Shown here: positions 39,584 to 51,839 of the stretch, piece after piece
How the letters are laid out: each line of letters starts with the position of its first letter
Position numbering within the stretch: the stretch's first letter is position 1
NCBI GenBank assembly: GCA_905250115.1
Contig: CAJNOI010000036.1
Location: 221,324 to 285,323 of the forward strand
DNA from: Adineta steineri
Taxonomy: Eukaryota > Rotifera > Eurotatoria > Adinetida > Adinetidae
DNA: 64,000 bases
Reading direction: 5' to 3'
The notes under the pieces: model-generated
What the model saw: only the letters and a program-made list of their open reading frames with translations
Database searches by the model: none
What the model was told of the DNA's origin: nothing
Position numbers and translations under genes: made by a program

Positions 39584-42222
39584 CTTGTCTATGAATACTT
39601 GATTCTGTCGTTTGTAACACGTTGTCAAAAACAAATGTTCTGTATATATTTTCTTCTGAAAGAACACATAGAAAAAAATCTGCAAAAAATTTGTATGTCT
39701 AGAATAGACTAAGTCTACGATTTTATTCGTTTTATAATTATCTACATTCATCATGAACATTATCGAATGGTCACTATCATTTTAGATAATTCCTTCAACT
39801 TTCTTTTACATTGCGTGACTTTATCTATATAAGAATTCTATCTATCTAATCGGTATATAATTAATTTTTTTTCTTTATCCAAGATCGTTTTCTTTCCGTC
39901 AACAAAAGCATCGATCTCAATTGAAATCGAATCACAAAAGAGAAACTAAGACTTACCAAAAGAAATAAAAAGAAAAGACGTTGAATAGATAATTAAAAAA
40001 TATAATGTTGATATCATTCTTTTCATTATGATATATATATTTAATCAAATACCGATACTAAAATATTCTCGATTTTTGATTTTAATAAAATGATCAAATC
40101 TAAGTACAACGCAATTATTTATGAATTGTTTTTTTCTTCTATTAAATATAATTTCTTAAAGTTTTTCTACTATATTAAATATCATCCGAACAAGCTGTTA
40201 CCCATCTTCTTTCCGCTTACAAAAAAATCTCAAGGACTTATTCAGTACTGTAAATAATTTTTCTTTTCTTTCTTGTAGACGACGTCATTTTTTGATTTCT
40301 GTTGCAGTGTCATTCATTCATAGTACTCAACAGAAAAAATTAAGAGTTTTGATAGTAGATTGAGCGTAAACTAGAAGTTGTTTAAATAGTAATTGTAATA
40401 AGTTCGGTCAAGTGAGCGACAGAGAGAGAGAGAAAAAAAACTGCGTAAAAATAATAAAACATATTAATCATTCTTTATTGTAAAAGAAGTGATCCTCGAC
40501 TTCCGCTCATTTAAGATTATTTTGACAACGATGATGATTTCAAACAGATTCGAATATATACTAATGTGCTAGTATGGACGAAGTTATCTAGTAATAGAAA
40601 GAAGAAATATCTAAATGTATTATTGATTGACAAACTTAATCATCAAGTGTAAATGATGTCGAATAGACAACAACAACAACAGCAGCAGACATATACTTAG
40701 AATAAGCACCAACTATCAAGATAGGAAGAATAAGCTGGTGAGAATCTATCAGAAATGTCATTCATACAATTTATTCTTGTCATATATAATTACTATGTGA
40801 AATGCGTGCTCGAAAAACTGACAGTGAGCTTTTGTATTTTAATGAATGTGAAATCATCGAGAAACTTAGTAATTCTTCACACAAAATAGAGATTCGATTA
40901 TTCTTTTATGTCAGAACAAGCGAAGACTTCAACAAAAAGAAAGTCTTCTATTCTATTTTATTTTTGTAATATAGAGAAATCTGAGAATTATCAAGGTAGT
41001 CAAAGATAAGATTGGAAGTGTCTTTTTTAATTAACTAAGGGATATTTTTAAAATAATGTAATAAATAATAAGTATTCAATAATGAAAAATTATGACATCG
41101 TAATTAATAACAGTATAAACATCTTAATGAATACCATTACAAAACATAATAAACAATACTATACTACCAATATCATATTTAATCAAAACATCTTAGCAAA
41201 AAAATCTTCACAATATGACAAACTTAGTTTAAGTAGTAAAATATAGGTATATAGAGATTCATAATGACGTATTTCGATATATTCATCTATTATTAATTAT
41301 AGTGTTGGTAATAATATCGCTCGTAACATGAACTTTTAGGATTAAATATTTTTCATTTATTACAATATTACACGTTCTGGTTCAATGGAATGACGAATTT
41401 TCAAGTATTGTTTCCTTAAACTATTTTTACTTAACTTAGGAACAATGAAAGCACTCTAATTGTATACTCAATAATCTGACATCGCTTTTAATCACTAAGA
41501 AAAGAAGGATGTAGGAGTATGGTCCTTAAACACAAAATTACTTTGGATAACATGAAAAATAGATAGTGTCATTTGGTATATTCTCCCACGTTACTAAAAT
41601 ATTTCTTTTTTCCTAAATATGCTATATACAAGATAATACAATTATCGAAATGGCATGAATTTACTAGAAAGTACTATTAATGAAACTTAAAAGCCTTTTT
41701 TCTACGATATTATATGGAGAGTATCCATATTATGCTTCAATACATAAATAATGTTTTTTTCTTTTTATAAAATTTATGAAATGTCAATTTATTACACTCT
41801 TTCATCATGTTTTAAATCAAATTAATAACGCACCGATTACTACATTGATGATAATAAGTTTTTTGCAATCAAAATGATAAACATACATTTTCCATTATTC
41901 TCATCTGAATAATTTATTCATATATTTTATTTATCATCTATTCTTCTATATCCCAATAGTATATTATGTTGTCATTGTTGATTAACAAATATGGCGATGA
42001 AATGCATAGTAATAGTTGAGAATTATATATTTTTGTTAAGTTATGCATGAGTATGTTAACAGCTAATTGTACTCTGTAAAACTTCAATTCTAAAATAATA
42101 ATAAATAAATAAATTGGCGGATAGTGGAGTGTCGTCTCTTCATCATCTTCTTAACAACTACTCGAGTAATGTTATAAAAAAGAATATTGTATGCCTGATT
42201 GATAGACCGACGGCGGATGAAA
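39584..42222. other. Gene-free stretch, 2.6 kb
   Basis: AT-rich with no gene recognised. Small features: a GA run near 40421-40436 and a CAA/CAG run at 40669-40688. The plus-strand open frame at 42114-42323 mostly spans a G-rich hairpin and is not supported. Confidence 0.5.
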
Positions 42223-42273
42223 GTGGGTGTAGGATGTGGGTGTCCCTTGTTGATCAAAAGAGAACATCCACAT
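42223..42273. repeat. TGTGGG-like hairpin, copy 1
   Basis: The G-rich arm (GTGGGTGTAGGATGTGGGTG, 42223-42242) is followed after about 20 nt by the C-rich counter-arm ACATCCACAT (42264-42273). Weakest complete member of the family; a partial fold only. Confidence 0.45.
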
Positions 42274-42667
42274 ATATCTTCTCTCGTTTGGTACTTTTTC
42301 TTTTTCTATGGAATTTCCAATAAATCTATTTATTGAAAATTCTCGACTTTCACTAGTTGACTGCTCGTAGAACCAACTTTCCTTGGAAAGAGGTAATGCA
42401 AGAAAAATCGTTTTTACATTCTTCTTCTATTTGTGTGCAATAATAATTGTGTTTTTCGAACATCTGCACTTATAGATAATAGAATCTAGTATTCAAATTT
42501 AATTGAGTTATTTTCGTCATATTTATATTGAATATAGGATCAAATAAGCATATGAAAAATAATATATGAAATAAATGGAAAATCAAAAACTATGTATTGT
42601 ATCGACTATATTTATAATTTGTTACTGATAGAATTATTTTTTACAACAAATAAATGAATTTTTATAT

Positions 42668-42826
42668 CTATTTTTCTAATACTAAACAATGATAACAACT
42701 ACTAAGAGCAAGTAAATGTTCATGTGTTCCTCTTTTCACAATAGGACTATTATGTACTACATAAATCATATTTGCATTTTGTATTGTTAATAAACGCTAT
42801 GCACTTGTAATTGATGAAATAATGTA
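42668..42826 (-). pseudogene. ABCB-type ABC transporter C-terminal remnant
   Basis: The minus strand encodes RLLTIQNANMIYVVHN, then SPIVKRGTHEHLLALSSCYH and CLVLEK followed by a stop at 42668-42670. This is the D-loop/H-loop-to-C-terminus block of multidrug-resistance (ABCB) half domains (pattern RLSTIxNAD.I.V...G.IVE.GTH.EL...G.Y..LV). Immediately upstream is an in-frame TAG where the family has the residue before RL. The switch His is missing (SITSA instead of VIAH), and no Walker A, signature or Walker B motif can be found upstream to about 43.1 kb. It is therefore a truncated, inactive relic about 50 codons long. Confidence 0.65.
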
Positions 42827-45576
42827 TATTCTCTGATCAATATTTCTTAAAGGTCGAAAAAGAAATTAAAATATCTTTTTCTATTTTCTCAATAATAATT
42901 TGTTTATGAATATAATTTTTATTCTCACGAGATGTTATTTATGTTTATCTTAAATTTAAAGAGCTAAATTTTATTAGATGAATTGATGTTACAACTGTTA
43001 ATAGGATTTGCAACAGGAGTGCCGTGTGCAAGACTGCGACAACGGCATATTAGTTCATTTCATATGAACTTTTCACTAGTTCTTTTCTAGATAAAACTAC
43101 TAGTACTAATCACCACAATTAAGTAATATTTTGTTTTAAATTCGAGATGATATATTCAAAGCTGTTGTGAAAAATAGTTAAACAAAAAATCTATTTTTGA
43201 TAGATAATGTCGTTGAGTTGTGTTTTTGGAATGGCACTTTCAAAAGATTTTCCTTTTCTTCTAATAAGTTTATTTAAAGCGAACGCGGGGATGATTTTTC
43301 TAAATTTCATTAAACATCGAAATTAGCATGAATTATCAAACTAAATCTAATGTGAATTTTTTTGTTATTTATATAACAAGAACACTAATAGAATCACATT
43401 TATTAATTACTATTTAAATATTGCTTTTATATTCGTTTTATCAAGTTCTAACCTCTTAATTCAATCTATTCGTTGATCTTTATTTTTATCACCTTTTTTA
43501 ATGACTTTATCTGCATCTTATTTTATTAATGATCATCTGTATTCAAAATCACTTTATTAGTTAATGGTTAATGCCAATCTTGAGTTGTTTATCTGGTATA
43601 TTTAGATAGTGAAAATATGATTATGATTAATGATAAAATAAGATAGATGTGTATTTGCTTGACTAAATAGAAATTAATATATAGATACACTTAGCACATA
43701 TAGGTCAATAGCAATTACAACATATATTTATCCCATGTATAAAAAAATGAACAAAGTTCATTTATAGGTACTAGTTTCTGTCAAAAAACAACTATTGAAA
43801 GTACTTAATAGTCATTTTTATGGATCAAATTTTCTACATGGGTATTGATCTTTTAATTCTAATTTAAATAAAATCAGTATTTTGTACTGTATTATTATTC
43901 AATTTACATGAAAAAAATTTACTTTCATCGATTTTTTTTTCTTTGTAGTAAATTTAACTAAATCATATTTAACAATAATTACCGACCCACATAGAATACT
44001 TCGTTACTTATTTTTCAGTTAGTAGCTTTGTATTAGATTAACTTCAATTTATTACTAAAATATGAAAAAAAATAGAAGTGCATAAAATACATGTTCAAGA
44101 AAAGTCATCACAATGAAAATCAAAAGTTTCACGTCTCTTTTATATATTTTAATGAACAAAATAATGACATGGAAATCTTCATTGCTAGCGAAATGAAGAG
44201 TTTATATTTTCTTTATATTTGCTTTTACATAGGCAAAATAGTCTCAAGAGTTATATTCTATTTCCAAGCAGAAATCGATGAACTCTATCGGAGGGTATGC
44301 TCAGCTTCTCACTGCCATTATCAATCTTACTTTGATATATAGAAAAGTTGACCATAACATTAGACAGAACTGGTCGAGTTCGTCTTTGAAACAAGTTACA
44401 AAGTAGATAGAGGCAAGACTTACTCCAGTTAGAGGCTAACCTCACCTACGTTTTATTGATAAGTCAAAGAGTTTTAGATCTATAAGATATTAACAATGCA
44501 AAATGAGATGAAGATTTTTAATCAAATATACATTAAACTTAGATGTTAAGTGTGAATGAGATATGTTTTAGTCTATTTTTGATGTTTCTGTTCATATAAT
44601 ATTTACATTGTAAATTCAAACATCAAAATGAGAACGATGAGAATGCATTTACGTACACAATTTTAGTATCTCATTTGAATTCACAGTAGCAAGTCCTTCA
44701 CTTCACTGATGTTTTCCTAATCACATCATATTCATGTTCATCCAAAATTAAAGTTGAAATGTCAGAAGCGATCCATTTGTTCTTCTCTTCTTCATACTTC
44801 ATAAGAAGAACATGCAAAAGGTGCACACGATTCATACGGAAGAATAAGATTCAGTTAATATCTTACTCGAAAATATATAAACAATTTCGAAAAAGTAAAA
44901 TTTAAATCAGCAAAACTTCAGATAAAATATTTAACTATCCATTTTCCTCCCCTCGGTTACACTAGTGATGTATGTATGACTGTGCAAAAAGGTGGAATAT
45001 AATGCCCACATCTACATCTATATTCACACTCATCAAGATTTTTGTTGTTATCTTTTGCAAGCAGAGAAGAAACTCTATGAAGACAAATAATATCATCGTC
45101 AATAAAAAAAAAATACTTCTTACCAACGTGGATGAATAACCTTGTTTATCATTCTTTTACAAACTAAGATAAAAGAATTTATTTACCTTCATATATGAAA
45201 GGTGAATTATGCATATATTTTTATTCATTCCAAAGAGAGAAACTATTACCAACATACACGTCCAAAAAGACAGAATAGCAAGTGATTTATATATAACCAA
45301 AGTCAGTAAGTATTACTCAACCTATCTTCTTTTACAGCGTTTTTATTTCTTTTCGAGATCAATATGTGTGAAGTAGAGTTTAAACGAATTTTTCTTGTAC
45401 AAAATGTTGCTCATTTTAATCACAAAAGTTCTCATAAGCTTAAAGTTTAACTTGAATCTCAGGGGAATATTATGAGTTTTTAATGGTTGTAGATGCTACA
45501 AAAATGTTCGTTTTTGCAACTTGTTTTATTCTTTTGGGAGTTTGAAAAAGAGAAAACATCAAGTCTAGATTGTGCG
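42827..45576. other. Gene-free stretch, 2.7 kb
   Basis: No gene recognised. Sequence near 42995-43030 is somewhat GC-richer, but I could not join it to the ABC remnant. Open frames at 44091-44445 on both strands overlap each other and have no domain. A C-rich, A/T-spaced tract at 45003-45040 resembles a lone C-rich arm of the hairpin family. Confidence 0.5.
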
Positions 45577-45657
45577 TATGGGTATGGGTGATCGGCTCAA
45601 GACACAAACACGCGCTCACATTTACACTCATACTTAATCACACTCACACCCACACCT
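45577..45657. repeat. TGTGGG-like hairpin, copy 2
   Basis: A short G-rich arm (GCGTATGGGTATGGGTG) is followed by a longer C-rich arm ending CACTCACACCCACACC at about 45657. It lies about 300 bp upstream of the caspase-NHL start and faces copy 3, so the C-rich arm of this copy and the G-rich arm of the next could also pair over about 110 nt. Confidence 0.55.
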
Positions 45658-45768
45658 GAGATCAATGGAAAATTAAGAATTAATATTTGAATATTATATT
45701 TTTGGCTTTGATGAAAGATAATATCAACAAACGACGTGCAAAATACGATGAACAATTCTCCTAAGCAT

Positions 45769-45847
45769 AGGATGGGTGCGAGTGTGGGTGTGGATGTTAG
45801 TGAGAGCGTGGGTATGGGATGAATATAATACTCATATTCACACCCTC
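45769..45847. repeat. TGTGGG-like hairpin, copy 3
   Basis: A long G-rich arm with GAGTGTGGGTGTGGATG and GCGTGGGTATGGG (45769-45819) is followed by the C-rich counter-arm ATTCACACCCTC ending at about 45847. It lies 115 bp upstream of the caspase-NHL start codon, within its probable promoter. Confidence 0.6.
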
Positions 45848-45961
45848 AAATAGGTGAAATCAAACTGAGGCTTTTAGAACAAGCGCACGAGAACACTTTT
45901 GTAGTGCTTCATGCAATTCACTTTTTCATTCGTATTTGCTTTAAGATAGCAGTAATCTAAA

Positions 45962-48900
45962 ATGTGTGCACCAGCAGCGCTTATGAGTTCTGAGCCACGA
46001 AAGATTGCCCTTCTGGTAGGAAACAACAACTACAACAAATCTCACCTCGCAAACTGTGTTAATGATGCTACCGATTTAAGCATTGAGCTGAAAAAAGTTG
46101 GATTTTCAGTGACAACACAAACGAACGTCAATTATGAAGACATGGATAGAGGAATTGAAAATTTTGCCGATGATATTAGGCCCGGTGATTTCGTTCTTTT
46201 TTTCTTTGCTGGACATGGTGTACAATGGGAAGAACAGAACTATCTAGTGCCGTGCGATGATGATCGTATTAGAAACTCGACTGATTTGAGATATCGAGCT
46301 GTGAATGCGCAGCGAGCTCTGGAGCTGATGTCTGATAAGGATCCTTTCGTTATTGTATATCTTCTGGATTGTTGTCGCACATACTGGTTACCAAGTTTGG
46401 CTAGAAGCAGAGCTATGGAAATTTCATCAAGAGGAATGGCTCCCATGAGCGCAACAGGTGGTTCTTTGATTGCTTTCGCCTGTGCACCTGGAACAACGGC
46501 TGTGGATGTGTCATCGAATGGACGTAATGGACTTTTCACTTATCATCTTTTACAGCACATTACAAAACCAGGCGAAAATATAACAATGTTAATGATAGAC
46601 GTAACACAAGCAGTGGCAACTGAAACAAACAACAAACAAATACCTTATACTACAAGCTCATTGCGGAGACGAGATGTATATTTAGTAGCACCTACGACGC
46701 AGAATCCACACCCAAACTTACTAGTACCGAAAGTGGCACAATTCTCATTTAATTCAAAAATGAATAGTGAGTAACACTATATGGAAGGTGGGTGTGGGTG
46801 TCGTTTGAGAAGTAGCGTCCACACCCATACCCTCAAGATGGTTTCTATTATTGTCAAATAAAATCATTATATTTTGTTTTTATTAAGATTCTTATCAATT
46901 AAATCACTCTACAATTAGTACAGCGACTATACCAGAGAATCAAATATCAACTCAATCTTCAATAAAACCACGTATGTTTCATAATAAAAAATAGTTTTAT
47001 TATCTTTAAAACTGAGATAGAACTTTTGCATAAATTATTTTTATTAATTAAGTAACAATTTAAATGCAATTTTTGAATAGTATTATGCTTTTGATAAGAA
47101 ATCACAATTTCTCTTGGAACAATATTCCTAAAATTATTTAGGATTTGCTTCTTTTCTATTTTTATATTACTTAATATAACACTGAAAAGAGATTTCATCT
47201 ATCGTTTTCGAATTATTTTTCACAGTGAAATATTGAGAATATTGTAAAAATAAATGTTCAAAATAAAAATTATTTTGAAAAGTAACAAAGCTTATTTTCA
47301 TTTTAAATATTTTTTACAAATTAGTTTATATGGATAAGAATTAAATTTAAGATCGAAAGTTTTCTTTTCTAATTAAAATAAGCATTTATAGAATTGCTAA
47401 TCAAATTAATCAGTTCGAATAGGTTTTTAAAAAAGAAAATAATGTTCTATTAAGAATTGAATAGATTTATTCTAAATTAAAATTAATTTCATTGACTTTG
47501 TTTTTCATCATAAAAAAAATTTCATTGTATTCTGATTAACTAATTCATTCATTATTGAAAAATAAAATAAAATTTATTTTACAAATAATAACATTATTTC
47601 ATCTATAGAATTTATTCAAAATATTTCTCTATGTTAATAAGAATAAAAATTCTATTAAATAAATAATTCTAAAAATCATTTATTCTATTAACTATTTTTT
47701 ATAATATCATTACTTTATTTGTTTTTTAAAAGATTTGTTCTAATAGAAAATTGAAATCTAAACAAATTTCTGGAAAAAAATAGAATTTTTATTTTTTTTC
47801 ATTTGAAAAATCTATTTTAGTATTTTAATAAAAAAGGATTATGTTGTTTTTAAGTTGTTGAATCAATTTAAGTTAAGTTTAACTTTTTAGTTTACGAGGG
47901 AACCACCCGAGGTGGTACATCCAGTTTTCATTCATTCATATCTCATTTAGTTAGGTACATTGAGATAGTAAAAACCCTAGAGGTGATTTTCCCCAATCGC
48001 ATTCTTTCAGTAGTTAGTCCCATTTTACTGGATTTTCGACCCATTATTAGGTATATACCTCAAAAAATAAACTTCGGAGTTTTGAGCTGAAATTTTGTCT
48101 ATATGTAGGCCCAATAGTAATTAGAACATCCTGAAAGTTTCAGCCGAAAAGAATGTTCCGTTCTTGAGATATTCAATTTTCAAAAAATAGTCGCTTGCTA
48201 TATATAGGTCATGAACATGGAGTTCACTTGAAAATTGAATATCTCAAGAACGGAACATTCTTTTTGGCTGAAACTTTCAGGATGTTCTAATTACTATTGG
48301 GCCTACATATAGACAAAATTTCAGCTCAAAACTCCGAAGTTTATTTTTTGAGGTATATACCTAATAATGGGTCGAAAATCCAGTAAAATGGGACTAACTA
48401 CTGAAAGAATGCGATTGGGGAAAATCCCCTCTAGGGTTTTTACTATCTCAATGTACCTAACTAAATGAGATATGAATGAATGAAAACTGGATGTACCACC
48501 TCGGGTGCTTCCCTCGTTAGAATTTTCAAATAAAATAATTATTTACTTTATTGATAAAAAAAAGAAGTTTTTGATCGATTTTCTTTAAATCATTGAAATA
48601 AAAATGATTTTCATTTAAAAAAATATTTTTCTGAATTAAACTTTTATTTTATTAAAATAAATTCAAATACAAGTTTTTCTTCTTATTTTCGTCCTTTTTT
48701 GATTTAAAAATAATCAAAAACATCTAAACAAAAAGAAAATCTTTTATTTTAGAACAAATTCAAATAAAAAAGAATAAATTTCAACAATTTGCAATTACTG
48801 TTGCTGGAGGAAATGGAGAAGGGCAGGAATTAAATCAACTCCACAGGCCTTGGGGAATGTTTATTGATAATGATAAATCGATTTATATTGCTGATCCTTT

Positions 48901-49660
48901 CAATCATCGTATTATTAAATGGAAGTTGAATTCAAATACTGGTCAAGTCGTTGCAGGTGGAAATGGACAAGGAAATCAAAATAATCAATTGAATGAGCCA
49001 AGAGGTGTAATTTTTGATAAAAAGAACAATTCTTTTATTATTTCTGATAAAGGGAACAAACGAGTAATTCGATATTTTGACCAAAATCAAACAAATCAAC
49101 AAATTATTATTTCAAATATTGATTGTTGGGGTCTCGCAATCGATAAAAATGGATTTATTTATGTTTCTGATTTGGAGAATCATGAAGTAAGACGATGGAA
49201 ACAAGGAGATAAACAAGGTGAATTAGTTGCAGGTGGAAATGGTCATGGAAATCATCTTAATCAACTCTATTGTCCTATTTATATCTTTATTGATGAAGAT
49301 TGTTCTCTTTATATATCAGATACTAGGAATCATCGTGTAATGAAGTGGGAAAAAGATGCAAAAGAAGGAATTATCGTTGCTGGTGGAAATGGCAAAGGAA
49401 ATAGTCTCAACCAATTGTCTTCTCCTCAAGGAGTGATTGTTGATTATTTGGGTCAAATCTATGCGGCAGATTTTATGAATCATCGAATAATGCGTTGGTG
49501 TGAAGGAGATAAAGAGGGTGAAATTGTTGTTGGTGGAAATGGTCACGGAATTCAATCAAATCAATTGAGTTTTCCCGTAGCTTTATCATTTGATAATGAA
49601 GAAAATCTTTATGTTGCTGATTATGGAAATCATCGAGTCCAAAAATATGAAAAACTTTGA
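45962..49660 (+). CDS. Caspase (C14 p20)-NHL beta-propeller fusion protein
   Basis: A putative cysteine protease with a six-bladed propeller as likely sensing or binding module. The first ORF looks closed by a TAA at 46772, but GTGAGT at 46767 is a strong donor and three exons join in phase: 45962-46766, 46888-46971 (GTATGT donor) and 48753-49660, giving 598 aa. Residues 1-245 form a caspase/metacaspase-like p20 fold: KIALLVGNNNY, NCVNDATDLS, GDFVLFFFAGHGVQ (catalytic His85) and VYLLDCCR (catalytic Cys138, in DCCR). Residues of about 250-305 are a Ser/Thr/Gln/Asn-rich linker. Then come six NHL blades of form VAGGNGxGNxxNQLxxP...(I/V)Y(I/V)(A/S)DxxNHR(V/I)xxW, the third shortened. Both introns carry hairpins: copy 4 in intron 1 and a 624-bp palindrome in intron 2. 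Codon use is less AT-biased in exon 1 than in exon 3. Physical fusion is inferred from splice-site and phase agreement; two separate genes remain possible. Confidence 0.75.
46785..46834. repeat. TGTGGG-like hairpin, copy 4 (best-formed)
   Basis: The G arm AAGGTGGGTGTGGGTGTCG (46785-46803) pairs with the C arm CGTCCACACCCATACCCTC (46816-46834) across a 12-nt loop, allowing a stem of about 17 bp with a few mismatches. It lies 18 bp after the first donor of the caspase-NHL gene, inside its 121-bp first intron. Confidence 0.7.
47894..48517. mobile_element. 624-bp near-perfect palindrome (foldback element) in caspase-NHL intron 2
   Basis: The left arm 47894-48184 and right arm 48229-48517 are reverse complements over about 290 bp with only a few differences seen by eye (for example CCACCC versus GCACCC near the ends, GAGGTGATTTT versus GAGGGGATTTT, and one base in the AGCCGAAAAG block). 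The ends read ACGAGGGAACCACCC and GGGTGCTTCCCTCGT. A 44-nt spacer holds GCTTGCTATATATAGGTC. No ORF or transposase. Arms this similar imply a young insertion or ongoing arm correction. Transcribed with the gene, it would fold into a very long dsRNA hairpin. No certain target-site duplication found. Confidence 0.85.
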
Positions 49661-51786
49661 AATTAAAAATCTTTTCAATTTAATTTGATAAAATTTCGAT
49701 TTTTATTTTTTAAAATAAATGAAAATGAATTAAAAAATTTCTCTGAATAAAATAATTCATATACGAATGTTGGTTAATAAATCAAATTAAAAGAATTTCA
49801 AAGAAAATTTAATTAGGAAAAAAATTATTTTCAAATTGAGAAAAACATTTAAATTAATAAAAAAGATTTCGAAATAGAAATTTTATTAGATTTATTTTTG
49901 TGATTTTATGATTTATTGAGAGAAAGAAAAGAGAGAAGAAAAAAGATAAATAAATAAGAATGAAGTCTGTTAAAATTGAAAAGTTAGATTAAGAAAATCT
50001 GTTTTTTAGAAGAAAAAATTGTTAAATGAAAACAAAATTCTAAAAATTATTTTTACATTTAAATATTAAAAATAATATAAAACAAACAATTAAAATAAAA
50101 AGATGGTGAAGAAAAATTGAATGATTTTTCTATTATATTAATAAATGAAAGAAAATAATCAAACTAGATAACTAAATATTTAATTGAAATTCAATATTTA
50201 ACAATAGAAAATAAATCAAATGATTTTATAAAAATATCATATTTCACTGTTACGACTAATTTTTTTATCTTACTGTTACAAGTAACAGTAATTTCGAGTC
50301 AAATTCGTTAACATCATCCGTTTCGTGTTAAACAAGCAAACAAATACATATTACATTAATTAATTATTTTATTTTATTGACTGAACTTCTTTTCTTTGCT
50401 CGATAGTTGTCAACTCATTCAAAAACAACACATATTTATCATAGTATTTTGAAGATGAACAAACTATGAATATAAAAATAAATATGAATCAATTCATTGA
50501 CATATTTCGATTATTGTTTCTATTAGTAAAACTTTCGAACTTAGTAATTCAGTTTATGAACCAAAAAAAAATGATTCAGAAAGGAAGAAGGTATTAATGT
50601 TGAATTTATTGAATATTAAAATTGTTCTATTTGATCCTCTAACTTTTAATGACAAATTACTAACATGTCATTTTCACTGTGAGTTCCTCAATAGTATCGA
50701 GAGAAATGTTATGTTTATTCATATGAATTATTATTCAAATACAAAGTGAATTTTATTCAATGTCGTGAAAAAAAATATAGATCATTGGATGGATACGTTG
50801 GTATAACAAATAAATATATTGAAGAATGTTATATAACTTATGAGGAAATAACCAGATAGAAACTAAATAAACCATGAAATATAATTCATAAAAACAAGGA
50901 ATAAATAGTCAAAAAATCGTCATCTTTTTTGATTGGTTTTCAGACGAAGAGTGTAAGTGTAGTTATTCTCTTCATCTTCCACACACTCTGTCTTAATAAT
51001 AAATATGAGTATTATGGCTCTCTGTAATCAGACCAATTTCGTGTGTGATGGCATTGAAAATAGTAGTTGAAGTAGTTTTAGAATAAAATTAGTTCTATAC
51101 CGAATAATCCAGATGTACTAATTGTCTTTCGAATTAAATATACAAACAAGACAATGATACCTTCTATCAAAAATAATAACAAGAACAGTACATTAATGAT
51201 TCTAAAGATTCGTAATCAAAACGACTCTTTATTATCATTCCTTAGAGAGATCTTCTTTATATACTTTGGATACATTTAAGTTGTGCAATCGCAACGAGGC
51301 AGTGCCAATCCGAAAATAAGTTACATACATCTTTTTCAACCAAATAATCTATCAGATCAATGAGTATCAGATACTGGTTAATTCTTATTTTTTTAATAAA
51401 TGAGAAGATTTCGTAGAATAAACCGAATAGCTTCATTAACGCTACCCTAGTTGAATTCTTTCGATCGAAATAAATTAGTAAAGAAAATGAGATATCTATT
51501 TAGCTCCTCTCATATACATCTGTTTTATGGAGATTGTCAACAATCCTATCATAGAATTTCTAATAGAACAGTGATAGTTTAATATTATTTTCGATGTTCA
51601 CAATTTATATCTATGCCATGAGCTTTTACAAACACTTACTCTGTCTGAACAAACGTATGTATATGATAAAACTTTTGGTCAGTTCGAAGAAGTTTTCCTT
51701 CTCGATGTGTCACGTATTTCTAGTGATTTGCAAACTCATTATATATCAATATTATACTTTTGGAGCAAAGGTGTATGATCTGCTTC
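49661..51786. other. Gene-free stretch, 2.1 kb
   Basis: Very AT-rich, no gene recognised on either strand. A/T homopolymer-rich 3' flank of the caspase-NHL gene to about 50.3 kb, then unremarkable spacer. Confidence 0.55.
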
Positions 51787-51839
51787 TGGGCGTGGGTGTA
51801 ATCTTTTAAATCAACCGACACTCATTCACATCTACATTT
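51787..51839. repeat. TGTGGG-like hairpin, copy 5
   Basis: The G arm CTGGGCGTGGGTGTAA (51787-51802) is followed by the C-rich arm ACACTCATTCACATCTACAT (51820-51839). Degenerate. It lies 0.58 kb upstream of the ART-TPR start. Confidence 0.45.

Noticed and set aside
46240..46539. Minus-strand ORF within the caspase exon
   Set aside because: Antisense shadow of the caspase domain.
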